This document shows, piece after piece, positions 11,891 through 23,618 of a stretch of DNA of 64,000 bases. The DNA is from Timema cristinae (lineage: Eukaryota; Arthropoda; Insecta; Phasmatodea; Timematidae). The notes beneath the pieces were generated by a model that had not been told where the DNA came from, searched no databases, and worked only from the letters and a program-made list of their open reading frames with translations. Location of the stretch: assembly GCA_039000515.1 (NCBI GenBank), contig JBCFYV010009882.1, positions 60,258,277 through 60,322,276 of the forward strand, given 5' to 3'. The first letter of the stretch is position 1, and every line of letters begins with the position of its first letter. The translations under genes were made by a program, and so were the position numbers.

Positions 11891-11965
11891 AATATCGCCC
11901 TTACACCATCAATATATTGAGTGACATTAAATATTGAATCAATATATTGATCGTGTAAGGGGGCC
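11891..11965. repeat. Right terminal inverted repeat with an internal hairpin
   Basis: The right end contains CCCTTACACCATCAATATAT near 11891 and its near-perfect complement, ATATATTGATCGTGTAAGGG, at the very end, separated by about 20 bases. The right end can therefore fold on itself, unlike the left end. This may be a duplicated terminus. Confidence 0.75.
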
Positions 11966-11968
11966 TAA

Positions 11969-12391
11969 CACAATTCATTGGGAAGATTTTTCACTGTAGG
12001 CCCGGTAAAAATCTAGGAGTAAGATTTTAATAACTCATTATATCCTGATGACAACGTTATCAACACAGGAAACAAATTTTTAATGACTTTATGCCTTTAT
12101 TGGGAAAAACAATTATATTAACTCATAACAATTTTTAATTAAAATTAACAGCCATATAAATATTTAAAAACACGCCTTATGTTAACAATCTTGTCTATAT
12201 AAATAATCTAAATGGACTCCTAGTATATAAAAACCTGTTTAGTAAAATTGAAACACAGCAATAGCATTCGTATATTTAAGGCTAATCCATAAAATAATAG
12301 CTAACATCCTAACATCCTTCTTCCATTAAAAATGACTGAATAGGAAAGAAAAAGTCATGTCAATTTTGAGAAAGTCAACCACTCAGCGTTG
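11969..12391. other. AT-rich stretch, no gene seen
   Basis: No coding region or bounded repeat could be supported between the Harbinger element and the palindrome. Confidence 0.35.
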
Positions 12392-12750
12392 TCAATTTTT
12401 ATATAAACATTTATTGGAGTCACTTGTCATTCACCAAAGCACACAAGAATGGCCTGCATCCCCTTAGAGCTTATATATTGTCTCAGCATGTGATCTACTA
12501 AACGCTGTAAAGATAAAATAGAGCTCACTCACTTATCTGGCCTGGAGGATAACAGTGTGAAGCTTTGTAATCCTCCAGGCCAGATAAGTGAGTGAGCTCT
12601 ATTTTATCTCTAAAACGTTTAGTAGATCACATGCTGAGACAATCTCTGAGCTCTAAGGGGATTTAGGCTTATTTTATGAGAGAATAATTACCATTCTTGT
12701 GTGGTTTGGTGTATGACAAGTGACTACAATACATTATTATAAAAATTCAA
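12392..12750. repeat. Long palindromic foldback element (MITE-like)
   Basis: The two halves are inverted copies of each other over about 170 bases. The innermost 40 bp pair perfectly (12511-12550 with 12570-12609) around a 19-base loop (12551-12569). Outward, blocks such as CACACAAGAATGG, AAGGGGAT, GTCTCAGCATGTGATCTACT and CAATTTTTATA recur inverted with small gaps. No open frame of interest is present. It is probably a non-autonomous foldback transposon. Target duplications were not resolved. Confidence 0.8.
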
Positions 12751-13378
12751 CCAACTAACCTCTGTGAACAACACCACAAAAGACAAGCAGCAAAACAAAA
12801 CATGCGTACACTATTGCCAACTATAAAGAACATGGATTACATTACTTATCTATGCAACTCATTCATTAAAGCAATTTGGGTTGATTAACTATCTAAAAAA
12901 AATATTAATAACTATAAAACTAAACGTTTATGGACATATATTTATATGAACTTTTTTTTATCGTTTGGTTGATGCGAACACGCCCCAAAAATATTTGACA
13001 CAAATTAAAGTACAACCTGTATATATAAGAAAATATTTTTACATTTTGTTCATTTATAATAAATTCAAATTAACTGTTAAATCTCTCACTTATATAAAGA
13101 GGCGTGTTTGCACGTTTCTTTGTTTATATTTTCGTGATAAACTCAAAAACAATTTAAGGGTATTGGAGTATCAGATCGGTTTAGAGAAATCCAATATTTG
13201 GCTCTAAATAAATGGTTCGTACGGACTGTGTTTTAATTTCAAAAAGTATTTTGTTTTCATTTTTTTCTTTCTTTAATAAACGTATTAATTGAAGGAATTA
13301 AATTCTTAGTTATTTAAAAGTCTACTTTTTGTAAATAACAGACTTTTTTTCTACTTGAAACGGTAACTTTCTATAAAT

Positions 13379-14009
13379 CAGTGGCTCCCAACCTGTGGGG
13401 CGTGGCGTGAAGCACTTCCAAGGAGGGCGTGGAATACTTAGTAAATAAGTTTAAAAACCATCTAAGAATTGAAATCTTTTATTTCAATCCCCTTTCCAAA
13501 GTAAGTGTGATTATTTTTCTTGCTCTTTTGGCAACACTGTCTACCAGTTTTAATTAATCAATTAGGTGACCATCATGCTCGTGTTTATTTTCACGACCGC
13601 AAGCCACAGATTAGACGACCAATTTCTCCTCTCTACTCTCGTACTAAGTAAGCTACAATAGCAGCCACGTTTAATACCACTGAGTTTTCAACTGTGACTC
13701 TTCATATAAACTAAACAGCGTTGTCGACTTGAAGTGTAAAGCAATTTGCAGGGTGCTCTGTCAAATATTTAAACCAATATTCAAAACCTGATAAAATCAA
13801 GAACAGTACCAACCATCCCAGTTTTTTTTTTTTGCTACCATTATGCTACCAGTGTTACATTGAATTTTCTATAAAATAAAGAATTGAAAATAAAAAATAA
13901 ATAGAATTTACTTTTATAACTATTCCAAAAAATAGTGGGAAAAGGAGAGCTTGGAAATGTTGATGATCTACCAAGGAGGGCGTCAGCAGAAAAAGGTTGG
14001 GAACCACTG
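13379..14009. mobile_element. Non-autonomous hAT element with perfect 8-bp target duplication
   Basis: The 631-bp element begins CAGTGGCTCCCAACCT and ends AGGTTGGGAACCACTG, the classic hAT terminal pattern. The 8-bp duplication CTATAAAT lies at 13371-13378 and 14010-14017. The interior is AT-rich with no transposase remains, so movement would depend on an enzyme supplied in trans. Confidence 0.9.
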
Positions 14010-14017
14010 CTATAAAT

Positions 14018-15838
14018 GATCTTGTAAGGATTTTAAAATGATCGCCTGATCACCTAATAAAATATAAAATATTTACTATCGCATATCAAAATGATACTTT
14101 AAAACACCTACTTGTGTAAGTATTTATGTTATTTTATCATGGGGTTTGAGTATTTTAAATTCACTCTAAACACATGGTGGATTAGTCTAGAACCAATTTT
14201 GTTAATAGTTTTTGCCTTTACGAGATCCATTTCTCTATGTTTTCCACTTTTACACATTCTCTTACTTATGACTCTTTTGCGCGTGATAACTTGAATATAC
14301 TTTTCATCCTTTTGCACATTCAGGCGGATATTTTCACAAGTTTTTATACATTGTTCCCGAGTTTTTAATTCTTCTTCAGCCATCAAATACTCCTCCTTAC
14401 CCCCAGCCTACCTCTCCACACACCCTCCTTAGACCAACCTCACCCCCCTCCTAGTCAGCTAATCCTTCCCCTACAATTTCCTTTCTTTCTCAGTTTTAAT
14501 TTGTGAATGAAGGCTTGTCATAATGTGAGTAAAAGTTGACATACTCTGGTTGCTCAAACAGTTGTATAAATCTTCATCGTGCCCCAGGTCTATCTTATAA
14601 ATTTATTGCATAATTTATTGATTTCTCTAATCTCTTTCTAATGTATTCACCATGCTAAAACATAACAATTTAGTTGCGCAATTATCATGGGAATGTTAAA
14701 ATAAGTTACTTATAATTCCTAGTAATTGAAAATGTGGTTTTAATCTTAAAAAAAAATTATTGGATAGAAAAACACACACCCAAGTCCAATTTTCATAGGT
14801 AAGATCTTTAAAAAAAATAAAAAATATTTTTCTGTGGTTAACTTTGATTACTATATTATTAGAACTATTTTATAAGTATTTATAATATCTTTCAAAAGTG
14901 ACAGCTGTGTATCACTTGACTTGGCGTTTGAATACGTGAAAGTAAATCTAGTAGCTTTTCAAGCTCTCTTTCTAAGAAAACTAGAATATTTAAATTATAT
15001 AAGTACATTTTCTGTTGCATTATTTTGATATACAACTTTTTTTTTTACAGACAAATGGTTAAAAGAATTGATCAATATAACACCTACTTTCATATTTTAT
15101 GGAAAACAATTCTAAATTAGTAAGTTCAACCAAACCCTTTATCATAAGATACAAAGCTTTACTGTACACAGTGGGGGTGTATCGAAGAGGTCAGAGAACA
15201 GTGCCGCACCTGGAAAGAATTTAAACATTGATTTTGTACACACACAGATTAATTGGACCCCCTTTATTAAATTTGCCCACCTTTAGATTTATTTCAATTC
15301 CTTATGATATTTTCGAATATGAAGCTTAAAGTTGGCTTTGTGTAGAGAAATATTTAAAAAACAAAAAAGAAATAAAGTTTTTTCAAAATTTGTATTTTAT
15401 CACAAATAAATAATATGTGTGTAAGTGTTAGGAGGAGAGGGGTAAGACAGAACATTGCCGTTTCCCAAGGTCCATTATTTTGTTCAAAATCCAAACATCT
15501 GTAAACTGACAAAAACTAAATTCAAAATGTAGTCGAAAGAAATCTTGAATCGTGTTACTTGCGCAGCTCTGACAACTTTTCTTTTAACGCCAACTGTAAG
15601 ACATTGCGTAGTCATTCCTTAAAATTTTCAAACGAATTTTATTTGTGTATTTTATGCATTTTTTAAAGAAAGATTTCCTCCCGAGTGTTTTACACACACA
15701 CACACTACTAAAAGTGCCTACCTTAAAAGAATGTACTAAGTTGCAGATAGCAGAAAAGTAGCAAGAACTCACAAATGTAAGAAATATATTTTTATTTTGG
15801 TCACCACGTTTCTCTGCCCGTACACCTCTGTACTAATT
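14018..15838. other. Intronic stretch with a polypyrimidine-rich segment
   Basis: The stretch 14386-14500 is strongly biased to C and T on the plus strand. Apart from this I see only AT-rich sequence and short unassignable reading frames, including 85 codons on the minus strand at 14129-14386. Confidence 0.35.
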
Positions 15839-16035
15839 ACGCTAAAGTATCAGGGAGGAGTGAGGTAGACCTTAGAGGATATCTACCCAAATCTACATGG
15901 CGAGAGAGTGAAAAGAATTTAGGAAAAACTACCTTCCCTACACCCAACTAAGATTTAAACACCGATCTTCCCACTATTAGTAGTCCAGTCAATGATGAGA
16001 GTAACTACTTAGACCATTTGAGCACATAAGCATGT
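15839..16035 (-). repeat. Diverged tRNA-derived SINE (family B), inverted
   Basis: On the minus strand a tRNA-like head near 15950-16020 is followed by AGGTAGTTTTTCCTAAATTC and a segment resembling the CCACGCAAATG core. The order matches the other family-B copies. The ends are not defined. Confidence 0.45.
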
Positions 16036-16254
16036 AGGAAATAATTATCGATTTGGATATGTGTGAGAGGATTACTGAACTTAAATCACTATTTAAACAG
16101 ACTCCAGCTTCTAGAATCAAATATTTTTCAAAAATTTCCCGATCAAAAGATCTCACAGTAACAAACAATTTTCAAAAATGTGTCAAGAAATTTCTACAAA
16201 TACATAGGTATCACTGTTATCAACATAACACTATTCACAGACGTTTCAAATCAT

Positions 16255-16345
16255 CCACAAGTGCAATTTAAAATAAATATAAATAAACTACAAATAATCT
16301 AAATGGGCAATTTAAAATAAATATAAATAAACTGCACTACCTGCA
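16255..16345 (+). repeat. Short tandem duplication
   Basis: CAATTTAAAATAAATATAAA followed by TAAACT occurs twice within 90 bases. A related stretch, GTGCAATTTAATTTAAATAT, lies at about 16747. These may be remains of one AT-rich repeat. Confidence 0.4.
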
Positions 16346-17660
16346 TAAGCTTCCGCTTTATAGATCTGTACTGTATAGTAAAAGGCCAAACTTACTCAGT
16401 GACTCACTTATCACCGTACTTTCCTTGTTTCTTAGATACTTGAAATTTTGCGTGAAAGCTCTGCTTAAATTCACTGATACATCTTTTTAACAACATAGAG
16501 CCTTGACATTTAAAATTAATGTTCCTTTCTAGAATTGAGGGGTAGAGGCAGAGAGTTGTGAGACTACTGACACTCATCAACCCCTGGGTCTAGAAGCTTG
16601 GAAATTTGTTTAGTAGGAAAATATCCTGATATAACCAGAAAAATAGAAAATTGGGAAATTTAAAAGATGGACTCTGGGTAATGGGGAACCTATAATTAAT
16701 AAAAAAACATTTTATAAGGTGGACCTGTCATTACAAATCATCCAAAAGTGCAATTTAATTTAAATATAATTAAATTACACTACAAGAATAATCTCCCGCT
16801 TTGAAAATATATTAATAAAATATTTGACAGATTGATATATATTTTATTATATAAATATATATATAAATTCAAGAGCAGTTTATAGAACTTTTCAATTGTA
16901 AGGAACTATATTTTCAGCACCTTTATATATACACATACATGCATATCTCATATATAAAGGAAAGACCGTATTCTTCGTTCCTTCATGCCGAATTAATTCT
17001 TCAAACCGTTCTATACAATCTATAAATCTGAAGTATAAAAATGAGAGATTTCAAAATGTAGCACTGGGAATTAGGGGGTCTTGGGGAGTCTGGATATAGA
17101 AAAAACTATTGAGGAAGGTAGATAATTGAAATCAGGCAGGTATGTAGGTTCCACTCCAATTTATCAAACATGTCTTAAAATCTCAGTTTTAAAAGTTGGA
17201 GTTGGTGAAGAGGAGGGGTGGTTGAAAACTTTTAACGCTATTATAATAAACTACTCATAAGGGTGGCATAAAACTTAAACTTATAGGTGCCACTACAAAT
17301 AAACAAAAAGTCAGATAATTTCAAAATTTAAAATACGACTATGGGAAAAGGGGGGTGGGGGAGCATATTAACTGAAAACCACAAACAGCCATAAAAAATA
17401 AAATGATAATTTTGAAAATGTGTGTCCAGGAAATTTAAAAGGTTGGGGGGTGGGGCTATAAAAAGGGTACAAAATGCAATCCCCTCATTTTTTGAGTATG
17501 CCGGATAGGTACACTCTAACCATAAAGGTCTTGTAGCATGTCACTACCACACTCATGTTAGGGTTAGGGCACAACGCATCATGCTTATCTCTTTAATTTA
17601 GGAAAATGACCTCATCATGGACGTTTATGACACTGTCCATGGTGATGCATGGATCTGAAA
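16346..17660. other. AT-rich stretch, no gene seen
   Basis: It includes a TA-rich tract near 16835-16865. No coding sequence could be supported. Confidence 0.35.
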
Positions 17661-17665
17661 GATAT

Positions 17666-17791
17666 ACTCCATTCACGGTAGGAATTACTCTCTGAAAGGT
17701 CTTTTTTTCCTACCAATATCCTTCTATATAATAGATTTCTGGTAGGGAAAAAGGCCTTTCAGAAAACAATTCCTACGGTGAATGGACTTTA
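17666..17791. mobile_element. Small inverted-repeat MITE, copy 1
   Basis: The stretch reads TCCATTCACGGTAGGAATTA at the left and AATTCCTACGGTGAATGGA at the right, with further inverted pairing (CTGAAAGG with CCTTTCAG, CCTACCAATATCC with a related inner arm). A second copy lies at 54737-54850. It has no coding capacity. The transposon class is not clear because the target duplication is ambiguous. Confidence 0.75.
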
Positions 17792-17970
17792 CCTGTGGAT
17801 TCCCTAACAGACCTAATTGACAACAGCTATGTGTCGTAGATAGGATATTTTCCCAAGTGTACCTAGACCAGGGTTTTTGCAAAAATACTCTAAATTGAAT
17901 TTTACCCCTTCCCTTACATCATATTTTTTAATATAAGCCAACTTGTCCTTTTAAGAGGTACAACATTGTG

Positions 17971-18799
17971 CAGTGGCGGCTCGTAACTAAAATTAGTGGG
18001 GGTGCTGCTCCAGAAAATGTTTAGCCTTTGTTTTAAAATTGTGTAAAAGGAAAAAAAACATGTATAAAAAGAAAATTTATTCAGGAACTTGATAAAATCT
18101 TAGCAAAAAAAACAATTTTTTTTACATACTTTAACTTAAATTGTTACAGTTCAAGCTTGATCTATTCATTTAAAAATTAAATCCATTCTTCTTGTTTTAT
18201 TTGCGCAAAAAGTTCAAGAATTTTCTCCTAGATCTCTGGATAACAATCGAGGAAATTTTTCTCTTTTTAAAATACTGCAAGCGCATTTAGTCTTTCTGTT
18301 AAATAAAAAAACCGAAAAAAATTAAACAAGTAGAATAGCTGGAAGCAGAATAATAATATATTTCTACTCTGTTCTACACTTTATCATATTCAAGAATATG
18401 GTACATGGTTTTTAAGCACAACACACGCTGAGTAAAACAAAACTTGCTTCCACCATCACGCCAGAGCCGGCACTATGAGAGCAACAGTGCTCTCTCTCTA
18501 CCTGGCAGTCCCGACTTCCTCCCCCCCCCCCCTCCTATGTGTGCATGTGCACACCAGTCAAACACCACGTCGCTGGCACTGTGAAGCTCACAGTACCATA
18601 CATAGATTTTGTAACATTTTCATAAACTGGGGGATGGCTACTGAAGTACTTACATTAAGCTTAAGGAATATATATTATACTACTAAAATAAAGAAGGAAT
18701 CAAATAAAAAAGGACTCATTATATTAAATGTAATCGATAATATCAAGTGTAAATAGAGGGTGCTGCATTTCCGCAGTGCCTATACACGAGCAGCCACTG
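17971..18799. mobile_element. Non-autonomous hAT element (family shared with 53073-53899)
   Basis: The left end is CAGTGGCGGCTCGTAAC and the right end, read inverted, is CAGTGGCTGCTCGTG. The flanking 8-mers ACATTGTG (17963-17970) and CCATTATG (18800-18807) differ at two positions and fit an aged hAT target duplication. The 829-bp interior matches the copy at 53 kb along most of its length. The 93-codon open frame inside is not conserved as an ORF in the other copy. Confidence 0.8.
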
Positions 18800-18807
18800 C
18801 CATTATG

Positions 18808-19660
18808 GTTAGCAGCTTGATTCTTGTTTAGTTCTCTTTGTATTAAAGTTTCAACATCCCAAATAAATAAGCGGCCAGAACGTGTCCATCCATCGTAAAC
18901 AGAGACATAGTGCTTCCACACTTCGTGTACGGTCCAAACGGTGTAGCCTTTGTCACCGAATTTCAGATCTCTTCAGTAACTATGACGCCGATCAGAAAAC
19001 GACCTTTCTTATCATCGTTCCAACATTCACCTTAGTCTTCTCTGCCCTGCATTAATGACACTTAATAAACGTGAATTTGGCATGTATCCATGTCGGCAAT
19101 ATGGACATTAATAAATATTTTGGAAGCATCATGGTAGCTTTGGCTATACTTTATACTTGATCTATGGATAGTCAATTGGGTTCTAAGTGAATCTTGGTGT
19201 GGCCGATAGGGTCTTTTTTAAACTTGCACACAAAACTATACAATTATCAAACTTTCATGTATATGATTATGAATTCACGTGAAAGGTCTTCTTCGTGGAA
19301 AAACTTGATACATTCTATACACCCACCAAATAATGCGATAGTGGGGATTAAGGGCTCCTTTGGCGTAGTCATCCTTTGGTGGAAAGGGATCCCTATACTC
19401 TACTTTGTTTTTCTTATTAAAAAAATGGGGCAAACTTCTCTTGTGCAAGGATTTGTCCAAGCTGAATATCTTGGGCATTTTGAACAAAGCCAATGGTAGA
19501 AAGTTAAGAACAATGTTTAAAAAAATTAATAATTCAAGGCCATGTAGACAATTGTCAATCTCTTTTTGTTATTTAAAGTTTAATTTGAATCAATTAGTAG
19601 CTAAAATATTAAATATATAGTGTTATTAAAGTTGTCAACAATTTCTGCCCCATTCTGTAT
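18808..19660. other. Stretch without a supported gene
   Basis: Reading frames of 60-100 codons exist on both strands near 19194-19620, but they overlap one another and show no domain. They are probably chance or belong to an unrecognised repeat. Confidence 0.3.
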
Positions 19661-19666
19661 CATGTA

Positions 19667-21190
19667 ATAAAACTTACACTGCAATAACTAAAAATCACGA
19701 TTAAACGTTCATTTTAAAAGTTAGTTTTCTCAAATTGTTATCACACACTATTATAGAAACCATTTTCTAAATTTCAAACAGACATTAGCGTCCTACCCTC
19801 AATTTAAAAAAAAAAACTCTCAAATATACAATTCAAGCCAAATCGTAGAAACCATTTTCATAAGTAAATTTCCCCTTAATATATATCGCCCAGGTAGTTT
19901 TCCACTGTGAAAAAATAAACAGTTATTTTTAAAATATTGTATAGTACAATAAAACTTACATCGCAGTAACGAAACACCACAACGAGTAGTTTGTTATTTT
20001 AAAAGTAAGTTTTTCAGTGGCGGCTTGTAACTTTAGAAGCTGGAGGGCGCAGCCTGTTTAATTCATAAATTATTTCTAAATAATATATTTAAAAGAAGAC
20101 TCAAATTTCGGAATATGTTTTGCTAAATATTCATTTAGTTAAACTCATAAATTAATACCACAAACAACATGGAAAAATAAAAAAAAACTTCCCCCAAAGG
20201 ACGTGGATGTGTTGTAGAAACTCTGCCGCTGTGTAATGTGCATAAATATATAAGTATGTATGTTTTCACTTTGTTCCATAAAAAATTCAGAACATGGCCT
20301 ACCTGATGAATTCAATTCACTTTTTTGATCAAGAGTTAATCTTGCAATACTCGTTGTCTTAAGCGCCTGGATTGAATTATTCATATTAAGCCTAGTTACA
20401 AGAAATATTACAACATATAACTCAAATAAACATTATCCTAAAATAACCCTACATAATATTATTATAAACGCATACGCCACACACATCCTCAAGATGCAGA
20501 AGCACGCAGGATGACTGACAACAACTATTGCTGGTTCACGCTATACACATTTCACAAGCTTTCAACCAACCTTAGGGCGCGTAAGGGAGTGCGCCTTCAT
20601 AAGAAGAATAAGCAATATTAGCTAGCTAGCTATAGCAGGAGGAGTACAATGGGTTAAGGGGAGGGAAGGTTTAGTTTCACTATGTCAGGCGCTGACCATC
20701 GCGCGCCTGACTGCATGCCAATTGAAGACAAGAGGTGAATGGGTGGGAAGGTTTGGTTTCACAATATCAGGCGCTGACCGCCTCGCGCCCGAACCCATGC
20801 CTTTTAAAAACATTGCCTGCTATTACTTAAACCAAAAACATATTTTTCTTGAAACTATTATGGCAAGATAAAATTGTCGTAAGAGTGCAAATAATAACTT
20901 TAAAAGGAACTGGGAATTCGTGGGGCTGGGGGGCGCGCGCCTCCGCGCCTTAGGGACGAGCCCGCTCCTGAAGTTTTCCCAAAATAACATAACACATTAT
21001 TGTTGAAAGCATTTTTAAACTTTCATACAGTCATTAGCCTGCTAACTTAAATTTAAAAAATTCTCAAATATCCCATTTAAACTAAATCTTAAAGACCATT
21101 TTCATAAGTGACCTGCCCTTTAAATTATATAACACAGATACAATTTAAAAAACTATCATTAACATCATTAGTAACAAAACTTACCAAATC
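19667..21190 (+). repeat. Tandem repeat of about 290 bp, interrupted by a hAT element
   Basis: Units begin AATAAAACTTACACTGCAAT at 19667 and AATAAAACTTACATCGCAGT at 19949, and a third starts AACAAAACTTACC at about 21175. Each contains an AGAAACCATTTTC-type block and a CAGACATTAGC-type block. The second unit is split by the hAT element at 20015-20970. Confidence 0.65.
20015..20970. mobile_element. Non-autonomous hAT-like element inside a tandem repeat
   Basis: The left end is CAGTGGCGGCTTGTAAC and the right end, read inverted, is CAGGAGCGGGCTCGTCC, a related pair. The flanking 8-mers AAGTTTTT (20007-20014) and AAGTTTTC (20971-20978) differ at one base. Removing the element restores the continuity of the surrounding 290-bp repeat unit. 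The right third is C/G-rich. No transposase is visible. Confidence 0.75.
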
Positions 21191-22080
21191 GTTGGCTATT
21201 AAAAATTTTCAAACAATTCTTAGACGAATTTAAGTAGTAAATAGTGTTTGTCATGTAAAACATTTAGAAGATATCCAAAATCGTGAGAGTTATTTTCAAA
21301 AATCACACAACTAAGTACAATTAAACATACTTTTCCCAAGAAACGTTAAACCACTTATTATTTCACATTCAAGCGTATACTTGACTAGGCAACTTGCAAA
21401 TTTATCAAGTAGAATGGAAAAGTGAAGTATTATAAACACGTTTCTAGAAATTTGAGGTATTTCACGTAGAAATGTATGTTTTAGGTGAAATCTCACTCAT
21501 ATCTTTTGTTTACAGCCAAAATTTTTTGTAGCTTGGTTCGTACAGACATGTAAGTGTATTTCACTCACTACATTCATATCTCAGGTTTGTATTTTATTTA
21601 AGTTTAGTTGTGCATATGTGTCTACTACTTGCTTGACGCAGTGTCGATCTGTCCATTTTCGATATTCGCGCATCATCGCAATAAATCGCACTCTCTTGCA
21701 TGTTGCATGGTGGAGGTGGTGCGTGATTGTTTCCTTCGGCCCCTGGCAGCATGGCAACAGCGACCTAAGGGGTAAAGGCCCTATGGTATTAGTGAAGGGG
21801 ACCAAATAAATTTCTCTGATCATAATTCCCGCCACCGGTCTTGAACAAAGAAACGATGAGCTAGGTCAAAAAATTATTACATCAAATTTTAAACATGCCC
21901 TTCCTCTGAGGATTATATTTTAAACCAAAATATACCTACCAATTCTATCATTCAAATGTGCAACTTTCTCCTGAAAGATTGCACCTGAGGTCAACCGCTC
22001 TAATAAAACTTAGTGTTATTCATCGTACTTGGCCACCTCATCCACCACTCAAATATATTTAAAATACAACCTCAGTAGAT
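21190..22080. other. Stretch left of the Polinton, no gene seen
   Basis: AT-rich sequence with a locally C/G-richer block at 21630-21840 that has short frames on both strands (84 codons minus, 63 codons plus). No domain is recognisable. Confidence 0.3.
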
Positions 22081-22084
22081 ATAC

Positions 22085-22312
22085 GAGTGATACTCAAATG
22101 ACCATGGTATCTCAGGGGGTGAGCAGGGAAAGGGTTTATTTTTAGCTTATACACCCTTTAGCATGTATGCAGTTTTCAGGACAGTGGTATCTCCAGGGTG
22201 TGTGTATAGAAGGTTATCGATCGAGGGGCGGCAGCGTGAGATGGTTCGATGGGATGAATGGGGGGGGGGGGGCAGTGACTCGCACGCGGATTTTCTCAGG
22301 TGGGATAGGGAG
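22085..22312 (+). repeat. Left terminal inverted repeat of the Polinton
   Basis: It begins GAGTGATACTCAAATGACCA and shares with the inverted right end long matches such as CATGGTATCT, TTTTCAGGACAGTGGTATCT and AGAAGGTTATCGATCGAGGG. Differences are scattered and there are small indels in G and GT runs, which suggests an old pair. Confidence 0.9.
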
Positions 22313-22369
22313 GATTTTCAAGGATACCCCTCCCCCACCATACTTATTTGATCATAAAAGGATGCACTA

Positions 22370-22830
22370 ATTTATTTAATAAGTTCCTTCCAAGTATTGC
22401 CTTTCTCTCTTTCATATTTCTTACTGGGATCATGAACATATGAACTAAGGTTAAATATTATAGTTTCTCTCAATGCATATAGTCTTAAGATTATAACAAT
22501 ACATACGTATCCTCGGTACAGTGATTATTATAAAATCTCTTTCATATTTCTTTCTAGGAACTTCAACTAAGGAACTAAGGTTAAATAGTATAGCTTCTTT
22601 TTATGCGTATATTCCTAAGATTATAAGAATACATAAGTACACATCTTCCATACAGTAATTATTACAAAATCTCTATCTTTCGGGATATAATATTAAAAGG
22701 ATACCCTCTTAACTCTAAGTATTGCCTTTCTCTCTCTCTCTCTCTCTCATCTTATAACGGGCTATGGGCTAATGCACTTTGGAACAAAGGTTAAATAAAT
22801 AGTATAGCTTGTTTTTTTTTAACGCGTGTT
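22370..22830 (+). repeat. Subterminal tandem repeats, left side of the Polinton
   Basis: Blocks containing AACTAAGGTTAAATA recur at 22443, 22573 and (as AACAAAGGTTAAATA) 22783. Each is accompanied by TTTCTCTCTTTCATATTTCT-like and ACAGTGATTATTA-like blocks, and spacing is 130 then 210 bases. They may be decayed internal repeats of the element terminus. Confidence 0.6.
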
Positions 22831-22839
22831 TTCTTAAGA

Positions 22840-23110
22840 TTACAACGAACCATACATATATTCTGTACAATAATTATAAAAAATATTGTTTTCTCTCAAA
22901 ATATATAGTCTTTCAGTCAACACATACGCTTCACCGCCATCGTCTAATAATACATACATATATTTCGTACAATGATTATAGTCTTCAGTCAACACATACG
23001 CTTTACCGTCATCATCTAACGATACATACATATCTTGTGCACAATGATTATAAAAATATCTTTCTCTCTTCGGTAAAATACGCTTCACCATCATCGTCTA
23101 GATATAACTC
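22840..23110 (-). pseudogene. Unrecognised Polinton-region ORF with a 72-bp tandem duplication
   Basis: The minus-strand frame of about 84 codons contains two adjacent 24-residue units, each ending GxAYVLTE and each containing YNHC..., M/Y-YV-LDD-G. This corresponds to a 72-bp duplication visible in the DNA at about 22915-23060 (CAACACATACGCTT...GTACAATGATTATA). The frame could be the C-terminal part of a longer gene that continues toward 23600 or a separate small gene. I do not recognise the family. The repeats also read openly on the plus strand, so the coding strand is not proved. Confidence 0.3.
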
Positions 23111-23163
23111 GTGCCAATAACAGACTCAGATTAGCACAAAGATGTAGTGTCTGCAAGCACATT

Positions 23164-23618
23164 TCACCACTTGAATAACTTGTACGTGTCATCGCCTAGA
23201 TGTATCAGACCTCGCTGTGAAGCGTTAAAGCGACCACTATACCTCGCACCAAAGTTTTTACCCGGAAGACGGACTCTTCCTACATAGTCAAGCACGATAA
23301 TGTTCGGTTCGTCCTCCGCTTTACTAACCTCTTCATCTTCTTCTAGATGACGAACGTTGTAGATTCTGTTCTTTCCTAGTTCAGAGATGCACTTGACTCG
23401 ATCGTATTCCTCGCGCTCGATCTGGTCCAACACTGTGCACAAAGCGTCTTCCTCCTGGAGAATTTCTGGTTCGTCCCCTTCCTTGAGATTGTAGACAGGA
23501 CATGATGTAGAACCGCTCTATATAGACTGACTTTCTCCCCACATACTGGGATTATGATGACCGAGCCAATGTATAGAGTAATCGCAGCGCTCACTGTAGC
23601 CTTTGTCAACCTCCACAA
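23164..23618 (-). pseudogene. Unrecognised Polinton-region gene, frameshifted
   Basis: Two overlapping minus-strand frames (23618-23376 and 23442-23164) look like one gene with a shift between them. The downstream part is acidic and charged (QIEREEYDRVKCISELGKNR, then HLEEDEEVSKAEDEPN) and ends near TYKLFKW. It lies directly downstream of the integrase in the same orientation. No domain is recognised. It could be a Polinton accessory protein or part of the neighbouring repeat-containing frame. Confidence 0.4.

Larger units (their letters stand above)
8938..11965. mobile_element. PIF/Harbinger DNA transposon, apparently complete
   Basis: The 3,028-bp element is bounded by terminal inverted repeats beginning GGCCCCC(C)TTACACGATC and continuing AATATATTG at both ends. 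It is flanked by the three-base duplication TAA (8935-8937 and 11966-11968), which is characteristic of PIF/Harbinger insertion. It carries the two genes expected of an autonomous member, a DDE transposase on the plus strand and a MADF/Myb-like DNA-binding protein on the minus strand. Both read through without stops once introns are removed. It may be, or recently have been, active. Confidence 0.92.

Noticed and set aside
19194..19620. Overlapping 70-100-codon frames as genes
   Set aside because: They overlap on both strands and show no domain or codon pattern.
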